Part shown: positions 57,002 through 62,467 of the stretch, one piece after another
How the letters are laid out: every line of letters begins with the position of its first letter
Numbering within the stretch: position 1 is the stretch's first letter
DNA from: a virus
Strand: one strand, 5' to 3'
Length of the DNA stretch: 62,467 nt
IMG/VR virus record: IMGVR_UViG_3300030012_003842
Span: 1-62,467 of that record
Notes under the pieces: model-generated
Told to the model about the DNA's origin: nothing
Databases searched by the model: none
What the model saw: only the letters and a program-made list of their open reading frames with translations
Position numbers and translations under genes: made by a program

Positions 57002-58603
57002 ATGAATAAGCAAGGTTACATTCCAAAGAATCTGCATTTCGATTCTGAAGGCAGACAGAAACTAATATCAGGAATTGAAAAAATTTCCAACGCAGTTAAA
57101 TCTACATTAGGCCCACGCGGACAAACAGTTATAATAGAAAGCACCGAGCATCTTAGCGGAATGACCATTACTAAAGATGGAGTGACCGTGGCTCGTAGTA
57201 TTTATTTAGACGACCCTGTAGAAAATATAGCAATACAAATTATGAAAGACGCTTCCAATCGTACAGCTAACTCAGCTGGTGATGGAACAACTACAGCAAT
57301 CGTATTGGCAGAAGCCTTTGTCAAGGCAGGTCTTAAGTATATGATACCAAATAATAATACCACACAAGTGGTCAGACATATTAATAACATTGTCAAAGAC
57401 ATTGTAAAGTATTTAGAAAAAAATTCAAAGAAGATAACTAATAGTAGTCTATTAGATGTCGCTAAGATATCAGCCAATAATGATGCAGAGATAGGTAAGT
57501 TAATATTCGATGCTTATCAAAAAGTTGGAAAGGACGGAATCGTTACTGTTGAGCGTTCTCAAAACCATGAGACTTTCGCTGAAGTAACTAACGGTATCAA
57601 AGTAGACAGAGGATATTCATCTAACCTGTTCATCAATAATCAAAAGAAGGACGAGTGTATATTAGAAAATGTAAGGGTCCTTGTGTGTGACCAAGACATT
57701 AATAACATACTTCAAATAGAAAGTGTGTTGAAACCTATCATTCAAAAAAGCGAGACCTTGCTTATCATCGCTGATTGCGGAACGAATGTGGTAAATACAC
57801 TTGCAGCAAATGTCGTAAGAAACGGTTTGAAGCTGTGTAATATACCGACTCCTTCCTTTGGTTATAAAAAACATGAGCTGATGCAAGACATAGCTTTGAC
57901 ATTAGGAGCTAAGTATCTGTCAGAAAAAACTGGTGACGATTTATCTACATTATCAGAAGCTGACTTAGGAAGAGCTGATAAAATTATTGTAGGTAAATCA
58001 AACTCTGTTCTCATTACTAACAATGAACCAAGTGAAGAATTGAAAATGAGAATAGCTGAACTACGTGTTCAAAAAGAAAATACTGAGACACCACAAGAAA
58101 GAAAGTTTATAGATGAAAGAATAGCCAGCTTAGCTGGAGCTATCGGGTGTATCTACGTTGGTGGTAACTCAGATGTAGAACAAAAAGAAAAATTTGACCG
58201 AGTCGATGACTCGGTATGTGCAGTGCGTTCCGCACTGGAAGAAGGGATTGTTGCTGGAGCTGGACTTGCATTATACAATGCTTCAAAAACTATTGTAAGT
58301 CATGATAAAGATGCTGACTATAATACAGCATGTAATATTGTTAGAGAAGCTATAGTTCAACCACTAATACAAATATTAGAAAACGCAGGCATCAATCCTG
58401 AAAATATATTATCAGAAATAAATGATAAGAAAAAAAATTACGGCTTTGACGTAAAGAATGAAAAGTTTGGAGATTTATTTAAGCTGGGTGTTATTGACCC
58501 GTTGAAAGTTACAAAGAACGCTTTAATAAATTCAAGTAGTGTGGCAGCAACAATATTATCAACCAATGCAATCGTAACCCATGCCAGAGTCAAAGAATCA
58601 TAA
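57002..58603 (+). CDS. groEL: Phage GroEL-type chaperonin (Cpn60)
   Basis: 533 aa, near full length. Nucleotide-binding motifs are intact: TLGPRGQTVII (about 34-44), ITKDGVTVAR (about 55-64), AGDGTTTAIVLAE (about 91-103), and FDRVDDSVCAVRSALEEGIVAGAGLAL quoted in part as RVDDSVCAVRSALEEG (about 399-414), which includes the hydrolytic Asp. The Gly-Gly-Met tail of bacterial GroEL is absent; the protein ends VTHARVKES. It should assemble a folding cage, probably for capsid proteins. It is followed by a GroES gene and two small ORFs in the same unit. A phage-type divergent sequence, not a recent host copy. Confidence 0.92.
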   Translation: MNKQGYIPKNLHFDSEGRQKLISGIEKISNAVKSTLGPRGQTVIIESTEHLSGMTITKDGVTVARSIYLDDPVENIAIQIMKDASNRTANSAGDGTTTAIVLAEAFVKAGLKYMIPNNNTTQVVRHINNIVKDIVKYLEKNSKKITNSSLLDVAKISANNDAEIGKLIFDAYQKVGKDGIVTVERSQNHETFAEVTNGIKVDRGYSSNLFINNQKKDECILENVRVLVCDQDINNILQIESVLKPIIQKSETLLIIADCGTNVVNTLAANVVRNGLKLCNIPTPSFGYKKHELMQDIALTLGAKYLSEKTGDDLSTLSEADLGRADKIIVGKSNSVLITNNEPSEELKMRIAELRVQKENTETPQERKFIDERIASLAGAIGCIYVGGNSDVEQKEKFDRVDDSVCAVRSALEEGIVAGAGLALYNASKTIVSHDKDADYNTACNIVREAIVQPLIQILENAGINPENILSEINDKKKNYGFDVKNEKFGDLFKLGVIDPLKVTKNALINSSSVAATILSTNAIVTHARVKES

Positions 58604-58841
58604 TAGAAAACATTTTGGAGTGAAACCAAGAAAAAGTCTTGAGGGTTATCCATTAAAACAAATTTCAAAAAATTCATCCATTAGGTTTATAGCTGAATAC
58701 AAACAAAAAGTATTCTTAGAAAAACTATTTAAAAAAAATACAATCGACTTCAATAATTATTTTAAAGATAGTCGAAGAATAGAGAAGGGAAAAAGATTTA
58801 AATTAATAGAAACTGAAAATCATTATTATGGCAATATATAA
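58581..58841 (+). CDS. Small basic hypothetical protein (86 aa)
   Basis: Overlaps the groEL end by 23 bases. Basic throughout (HNRKHFGVKPRKSLEGYPLK; KVFLEKLFKKNTIDFNNYFK). Located between groEL and groES, so co-expressed with the chaperonins. Possibly related in position to ribosomal-like small proteins, but unassigned. Confidence 0.55.
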   Translation: MPESKNHNRKHFGVKPRKSLEGYPLKQISKNSSIRFIAEYKQKVFLEKLFKKNTIDFNNYFKDSRRIEKGKRFKLIETENHYYGNI

Positions 58842-58980
58842 TTATCTATTTGAAATTGCGAGAGAAGAAAGAAAGAAAGAAGAAGAAGCTATAAAGTTTT
58901 TGCAAAGCAAAGGCTATGTAATTTCAAACAAGAAACAAACTTACGCAAGTAAGAAAAAAAAATATGCAAGCAGTAAATAA
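58828..58980 (+). CDS. Small Lys-rich protein (50 aa)
   Basis: ATG at 58828 overlaps the previous gene end and the frame closes at 58980, overlapping the groES start by 17 bases. The product is helical and basic (ARENRKKEE-type run: REERKKEEEAIKFLQSKGY) with a Lys/Ser tail. Its chained overlaps support translation. Confidence 0.5.
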   Translation: MAIYNYLFEIAREERKKEEEAIKFLQSKGYVISNKKQTYASKKKKYASSK

Positions 58981-59221
58981 GTATATAGTTATAAAAAAAA
59001 TAAACGAAGAGTACAAAACAAAATCTGGACTCTTACTATCTAACGAGGACATGTCTTCGCTTAGGTATCACAAAGCTTTAGTTGTAAATCCTGGAACTAA
59101 TGTTGAAACAGTAAAAAAGAATGATGTAATATTATTTGATAAAGCTGCGGGACATTCTATGGTTATAGACGACAATACATATACAGTGATAGAAGAAAGA
59201 GATGTAGTAGTAGTACTATAG
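58964..59221 (+). CDS. groES: Phage GroES-type co-chaperonin (Cpn10)
   Basis: 85 aa. The start NKYIVIKKINEEYKTKSGLLLS matches GroES strand 1 and the mobile loop (KTKSGLLL in place of ETKSAGGIVL), followed by HKALVVNPGT, KKNDVILFDKAAG and IDDNTYTVIEERDVVVVL, which align with VGDIVIF, and IDNEEVLIMSESDILAIV. Slightly short, having a trimmed roof region. Works as lid of the GroEL encoded just upstream. Confidence 0.85.
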   Translation: MQAVNKYIVIKKINEEYKTKSGLLLSNEDMSSLRYHKALVVNPGTNVETVKKNDVILFDKAAGHSMVIDDNTYTVIEERDVVVVL

Positions 59222-59665
59222 TCTATTTTCTTGGTTTATTTTTTTCATATAATTTCTGTATACCTTATCTCTATACTTGACGTCATGTTTAAACACTGGG
59301 TTGTTTACTGAGTTCTCAGGAATATCTTCACCATTCAACTTAGCATAAACATTACTTATCATTCGTTTGGCCTGAAACGTAAGCTCGTATAAAGCAGCTT
59401 CGTTTCCCTTTTTAGGTCTCCACTTATGTATCCAACCCCTTTTAATTAAATCATAAAACCTATTGGTGTTCCAAGACATCAACTCATTGTATTCTTCAAA
59501 CTTGGTTTTGGTAAATAGATGTTCGCTATATAAAAACAACATGAGCTCTAAGTCACCCGTTGTTATATCATATTTACGTTTAGCCCAGTATTTAATTACT
59601 TTCCAGTATTTTAAATAATCATGTTCAGGCTGCTTACGTGTAGTGTTTCGTACGATGATAGGCAT
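59216..59665 (-). CDS. Putative winged-helix DNA-binding regulator (149 aa)
   Basis: The only minus-strand gene in this arm. Pattern: DLELMLFLYSEHLFTKTKFEEY, NRFYDLIKRGWIHKWRP, ALYELTFQAKRMISNVYAKL, which follows the helix-turn-helix plus wing of MarR/PadR-like proteins. It is divergently arranged with the small basic gene cluster over a palindromic promoter (59689-59707), fitting a regulator of that cluster and of itself. Overlaps groES tail-to-tail by six bases. Confidence 0.55.
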   Translation of the reverse strand: MPIIVRNTTRKQPEHDYLKYWKVIKYWAKRKYDITTGDLELMLFLYSEHLFTKTKFEEYNELMSWNTNRFYDLIKRGWIHKWRPKKGNEAALYELTFQAKRMISNVYAKLNGEDIPENSVNNPVFKHDVKYRDKVYRNYMKKINQENRL

Positions 59666-59688
59666 AAATTATATTAGATTAAATTATT

Positions 59689-59707
59689 TATCTTTGTTAC
59701 AAAGATA
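59689..59707. promoter_or_regulatory. Palindromic divergent promoter pair (two -7 boxes)
   Basis: TATCTTTG, three bases, CAAAGATA: a 19-base inverted repeat placing a -7 box on each strand. The plus box serves the gene at 59720, the minus box the regulator at 59665. The two predicted start sites overlap, so the promoters may exclude each other. Confidence 0.6.
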
Positions 59708-59719
59708 TAATAAAATCAA

Positions 59720-59857
59720 ATGGCTCGTAAAAATGTAAGTACCTATGTATTTCGTTCTCGTAAAAAAAGACCAGGAGTGCATTCAAAGAACAGACATACG
59801 AACCAGAAGAACGGAAAGTATTATACAGGAACTAAATATAAAGGCCAAGGAAGATGA
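59720..59857 (+). CDS. Very basic small protein (45 aa)
   Basis: ATG at 59720 after the palindromic promoter; the frame ends in TGA overlapping the next ATG (ATGA). Sequence is Lys/Arg/Asn rich (TYVFRSRKKRPGVHSKNRHT). Probably nucleic-acid binding; first gene of the basic-protein cluster. Confidence 0.6.
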   Translation: MARKNVSTYVFRSRKKRPGVHSKNRHTNQKNGKYYTGTKYKGQGR

Positions 59858-60024
59858 GTAAATTGTCAATAAAAAAACCAAAGAAGGGAAGTAAAATTTG
59901 TCCAGCAGGAATAGCTTGGGCTAAAAGAACTTTTGATAAATACCCGTCTGCGTATGCAAACATGGCGGCAAGTAAATATTGTAAAGACCCAAATTACGCT
60001 AAGGGTAAAAAGAAAAAGAAATAG
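59854..60024 (+). CDS. Small conserved protein, CPAGIAWAKRTF type (56 aa)
   Basis: Contains ICPAGIAWAKRTFDKYPSAYAN and AASKYCKDPNYAKG with a Lys tail. I recall this motif (two Cys in a helical pair) from DUF-type small proteins of marine phages. Begins within the preceding stop. Function unknown. Confidence 0.7.
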   Translation: MSKLSIKKPKKGSKICPAGIAWAKRTFDKYPSAYANMAASKYCKDPNYAKGKKKKK

Positions 60025-60026
60025 TT

Positions 60027-60245
60027 ATGGCAGACGATTTAAAATGTAAATTAAAAATATTGGGTCCAGACCCAAATAACCCAAAAAGACCTGCAAGGTT
60101 TTCTGGTGACCCATCAAAAAGGAAAGCACAGAAAATGAAATTAGCTGCTTGCAGAAGCGGTAAAAGACAAGACTTCAAGAATAAAATTCTTGATAAAGGA
60201 AAAGATTTAGTAAACAAAGTTGAAAGTAAAATTAAAAAATCATGA
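60027..60245 (+). CDS. Small basic protein (72 aa)
   Basis: Basic sequence with PNNPKRPARFSGDPSKRKAQ and a C-terminal Lys-rich amphipathic helix. Part of the overlapping series of cationic proteins. Unrecognised. Confidence 0.6.
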   Translation: MADDLKCKLKILGPDPNNPKRPARFSGDPSKRKAQKMKLAACRSGKRQDFKNKILDKGKDLVNKVESKIKKS

Positions 60246-60949
60246 TGAAAAAACCTATGCTTAATGCCATACAGAAAGTTAAAATGTCCATGGCAATGAA
60301 ATCGAAAAATCCCAAGATGAATCCTGGGTTTGACTCTTTACCAAAAGAAGTTCAAAATAAAATTATGAAAAAGAAAGCAAAGCTTTCTATGAAAAAGAAA
60401 CCTAAGATGGCTATGAAGAAACCTAAAATGGGTGGAATGAAAAAAACTATGATGGCTATGAAAACCAAGGAGCCAAAGATGGCTATGAAAAAGCCAGCCA
60501 TGATGGGTATGAAAAAGCCAGCTTCTACAAAAAGAGGTAATAAAATTAAAACCTATAATATAAGTGGCTTTGTATCTAAACATACAGGATTAAAGCCTGG
60601 TAGCTATGAAAAAGCTGTAATTATGAATGGCGTGAGAAATGCAGCACCGTCTCGTAGAAAAAAGATTATGGAACTTTTAAAAAGCAATGCTGGTACAGCT
60701 GATATGTTTAAAACAACCAAGCCTAAGATGTCAATGAAGAAGCCAATGCTGTCTAAGTCTAAAAAGAAATCTATGTCTAAAGAGCTGAAAAAAGGTAGTA
60801 AGGAAAGTAAAAAGGTATTACAAGGTTATTTTGGTCCTGGAAAAAAACCTAAGATGGCAATGAAGAAGAAGCCTAAAATGGCAATGAAGAAAGCTAAAGC
60901 AAGTCAAACAGCTGGAGCTATAATGAAAAGAGAAAGAATGATGAACTAA
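60242..60949 (+). CDS. Lys-Met-Pro repeat protein (235 aa)
   Basis: Low-complexity repeats of PKMAMKKP and variants run at residues about 40-95 and 155-225. The only non-repetitive segment is NKIKTYNISGFVSKHTGLKP through MNGVRNAAPSRRKKIMELLK (about 98-145). The very high positive charge and methionine content suggest a DNA-condensing or virion-packaged protein. Related repeats are in the gene at 960. Starts within the preceding stop codon. Confidence 0.7.
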   Translation: MMKKPMLNAIQKVKMSMAMKSKNPKMNPGFDSLPKEVQNKIMKKKAKLSMKKKPKMAMKKPKMGGMKKTMMAMKTKEPKMAMKKPAMMGMKKPASTKRGNKIKTYNISGFVSKHTGLKPGSYEKAVIMNGVRNAAPSRRKKIMELLKSNAGTADMFKTTKPKMSMKKPMLSKSKKKSMSKELKKGSKESKKVLQGYFGPGKKPKMAMKKKPKMAMKKAKASQTAGAIMKRERMMN

Positions 60950-61293
60950 TGGCTTTTAAGTTAAAAACATTAGGTCAGGTATTAGATTTTAGTGACAAGT
61001 ATTCGACAGGCGATTATATCGTAAAAGAAAAGAAACTTGGCAAATACACTTTGGGTGAAATAAATCCAAACGGTGTAATTGACATTGAAAAAGATATGTC
61101 ACCTGCTTTAAAAAGAAAAGCTGTAAAACACGAGGTAGACCATTTGTATCAAATGAGAAGAGGAGAAATGAGGTTTGACCATAATAATTATTATTACAAA
61201 CCCACACCTTATTCACCAATACAAGTTATACCTTCAAGTAAAATAGACCCTCACGATAGAAGTCTACCGTGGGAGCAAGATGCACATAAATAA
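60949..61293 (+). CDS. Putative HExxH metallopeptidase-like protein (114 aa)
   Basis: Contains KAVKHEVDHLYQMRRGE with HEVDH at about residues 60-64, a zincin-type motif, followed by NNYYYKPTPYSP. No signal peptide. It may be a small zinc hydrolase or a structural remnant of one; a third metal ligand is not evident. Overlaps both neighbours by one base. Confidence 0.6.
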   Translation: MAFKLKTLGQVLDFSDKYSTGDYIVKEKKLGKYTLGEINPNGVIDIEKDMSPALKRKAVKHEVDHLYQMRRGEMRFDHNNYYYKPTPYSPIQVIPSSKIDPHDRSLPWEQDAHK

Positions 61294-61535
61294 TGGGAGA
61301 ACTAAAAAAATGGAGAGAGCAAAACTGGGTACGCATAGGTCGTGATGGAAAAATCAAAGGACCCTGTGGCACTTCCAAGAATAAAAAAAATCCTGACAGA
61401 TGTTTGCCACTTGCAAAAGCAAGGTCTTTATCTAAAAGACAATTAGCTAAAACAGCTCGAAAGAAAAAAGCTGCAGGTAGAAAAGGAAAACAATTTGTTT
61501 CTAACACCCCAGCTGCAAAAGTAAGAAACTCGTAA
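61293..61535 (+). CDS. DUF5872-like small basic protein (80 aa)
   Basis: Sequence LKKWREQNWVRIGRDGKIKG then PCGTSKNKKNPDRCLPLAKA follows the DUF5872 pattern found in marine phages and giant viruses. The central Cys/Asn loop and basic C-terminus suggest a small nucleic-acid-binding protein. Function unknown. Confidence 0.75.
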   Translation: MGELKKWREQNWVRIGRDGKIKGPCGTSKNKKNPDRCLPLAKARSLSKRQLAKTARKKKAAGRKGKQFVSNTPAAKVRNS

Positions 61536-61816
61536 TGGCAAAGAATATAGCAAGAACTACAGGCAAGGGAGGTAACTTCCGAAAAGCTTCAGCTGGTGCA
61601 GGCATGACTGAGAAAGGTGTGGCTGCATATCGTAGAGCCAACCCTGGTTCTAAATTAAAAACTGCCGTTACAGAAAAAAAGCCCAGCAAGATGAGGGCTA
61701 AAAGAAGAAAGTCTTATTGTTCAAGGTCTCTTGGACAAATGAAAATGCACAACATTAATTGTTCTAAAACTCCCGAGAAAAGAATATGTGCAGCCAGAAG
61801 ACGCTGGAGATGTTAA
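61535..61816 (+). CDS. DUF6321-like small basic protein (93 aa)
   Basis: KGGNFRKASAGAGMTEKGVAAYRRANPGSK (quoted in two parts: GGNFRKASAGAGMTEKGV; AAYRRANPGSKLKTAVTE) and RKSYCSRSLGQMKMHNINC are recalled as DUF6321-type motifs. Cys-containing and strongly basic. Adjacent to the DUF5872-like gene, a frequent pairing. Function unknown. Confidence 0.75.
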   Translation: MAKNIARTTGKGGNFRKASAGAGMTEKGVAAYRRANPGSKLKTAVTEKKPSKMRAKRRKSYCSRSLGQMKMHNINCSKTPEKRICAARRRWRC

Positions 61817-61829
61817 AAAAATATATTAG

Positions 61830-61837
61830 TATATTTG
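61830..61837 (+). promoter_or_regulatory. -7 box (TATATTTG)
   Basis: TATATTTG, 27 bases before the ATG at 61865, in the only spacer of this cluster. Confidence 0.55.
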
Positions 61838-61864
61838 TATTTATATTAATTTAAAAAAAAAGTT

Positions 61865-62074
61865 ATGGCACAAGGTTATAATGCAAGACTCGATGAGTCG
61901 TTAGGTGCAAAGCACGGAAAAAAATCTCAGTCTTTTAAAGACAGAAGAGATGAATCAAAAGCTATGTCTAAGAAAATTTATGGACATGCTTATGGTGGAG
62001 ACCATTCTATGAAATACGAAAAACACTACCCTTCAAGTGTGAAAGGTAAGTTAGGTGGATTGATTAGAAAATAA
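61865..62074 (+). CDS. Small basic conserved protein (69 aa)
   Basis: YNARLDESLGAKHGKKSQSFKDRRDESKAM (given in short: DESLGAKHGKKSQSFKDRRD) is a motif recalled from marine phage genomes. His/Lys-rich second half. Follows its own promoter box. Function unknown. Confidence 0.68.
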   Translation: MAQGYNARLDESLGAKHGKKSQSFKDRRDESKAMSKKIYGHAYGGDHSMKYEKHYPSSVKGKLGGLIRK

Positions 62075-62075
62075 T

Positions 62076-62255
62076 ATGGCTTTTCCACAAATTAAAAAAC
62101 AAAACCGTGGAAAGTTCACTAAGTGGGCAAAAGCTAACGGTTTCAAAGATGCGTGTAGTGCAGCATCAGCAGTAATGAAGAGTACAAAAAAGTATTCAAA
62201 AGAAGTTGTTGAGATGGCAAACTATGCTAATAACTTTGGATGTAAAAGAAAATAA
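62076..62255 (+). CDS. Small conserved protein (59 aa)
   Basis: ATG is two bases after the preceding stop. KFTKWAKANGFKDACSAASA and VVEMANYANNFGCKRK form a helical Cys-containing pattern recalled from marine phages. Not long enough for most gene finders' thresholds, but tightly packed between co-directional genes. Confidence 0.65.
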   Translation: MAFPQIKKQNRGKFTKWAKANGFKDACSAASAVMKSTKKYSKEVVEMANYANNFGCKRK

Positions 62256-62265
62256 AATTAAATCT

Positions 62266-62445
62266 ATGGCTAAAGCAAAAAAGAAAGCTGCTCCAAAAAA
62301 AGAAGTGGCTAAAAAAAAAGTAGTAAAAACTAAAGTTGAAGGTAAGCCCGAGGAAGTAGTGGCAACAAGCAAACATGTTGAAGTTCCCTACATTCCAAGA
62401 AAAATTGACAGACTGCCTGCAGACTTAAATAAATTAAAAAAGTAA
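62266..62445 (+). CDS. Lys/Val-rich small protein (59 aa)
   Basis: Start at 62266 (MAKAKKKAAPKKEVAKKKVV) is chosen over 62206, which would overlap the preceding gene. The N-terminal half is histone-H1-like (Ala/Lys/Pro); the C-terminus is VPYIPRKIDRLPADLNKLKK. Its 3' end is duplicated at 1-78 by the circular join. Confidence 0.68.
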   Translation: MAKAKKKAAPKKEVAKKKVVKTKVEGKPEEVVATSKHVEVPYIPRKIDRLPADLNKLKK

Positions 62446-62467
62446 ATGGGAAAATTATTAGTAAAAT

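Noticed and set aside
62206-62265. Longer start for the Lys-rich gene before the join
   Set aside because: It lies within the preceding 59-aa gene in another frame; MAKAKKK at 62266 is a natural start.

Overview
The window looks like a complete genome of a tailed, probably podovirus-like, phage of a Bacteroidota (likely marine flavobacterial) host. The first 100 bases recur as the last 100 (62368-62467) with one mismatch, so the contig closes to a circle of about 62.37 kb. Host assignment rests on many TAnnTTTG promoter elements (the Bacteroidota -7 box), A/T-rich leaders without Shine-Dalgarno sites, signal peptides ending in SQ, and a VirE_N/BT4734-type primase-helicase. The terminase-portal-capsid-'stabilization protein' set resembles crAss-like and related marine phages; this is judged from remembered sequence patterns, not a search.

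Layout. (1) 56.5-62.5 kb running through the circular join to 42.2 kb is almost entirely plus strand: GroEL and GroES, a string of tiny basic proteins, a lysis/export cassette (membrane coiled-coil protein, exported cysteine-less thioredoxin-like protein, outer-membrane barrel, M15 peptidase, holin), repeat-rich fibres with a methyltransferase, a tandem GroES-like protein, terminase, portal, PAP2 phosphatase, scaffold, capsid, connectors, a 1602-aa stabilization-type protein, and internal virion proteins up to 2191 aa. (2) 42.1-56.0 kb is a minus-strand early operon transcribed from a promoter at 56.03 kb: SprT-like protein, many small unknown proteins, DnaA-domain-IV-like proteins, a SAK3-type annealing protein with a PD-(D/E)XK exonuclease, an SSB-like protein, an SF3 primase-helicase, an SF2 helicase and a VRR-NUC nuclease. 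No DNA polymerase, RNA polymerase or integrase was recognised. (3) 56.04-56.49 kb is a gene-free divergent region, the best origin candidate.

The most unusual signal is in the early operon. The palindrome GTTTAAAC, usually as CGTTTAAACG, occurs about 32 times between 42.9 and 56.35 kb, becoming denser toward the divergent region. It is read in different frames (RLN, FKR, or across a stop codon), so selection appears to act on the nucleic acid and not on protein. In three intergenic spacers it forms the tip of a hairpin inside an ~88-nt RNA element that also contains an H-type pseudoknot; both the hairpin and pseudoknot stems differ between copies with compensatory changes. A fourth spacer holds a tRNA-like fold. 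This looks like an undescribed family of structured cis-regulatory RNAs combined with a genome-wide palindromic site.

The second notable theme is protein folding: a near full-length GroEL, a conventional GroES, and a protein that looks like two fused GroES domains next to the terminase. All counts and motif searches were done by eye.
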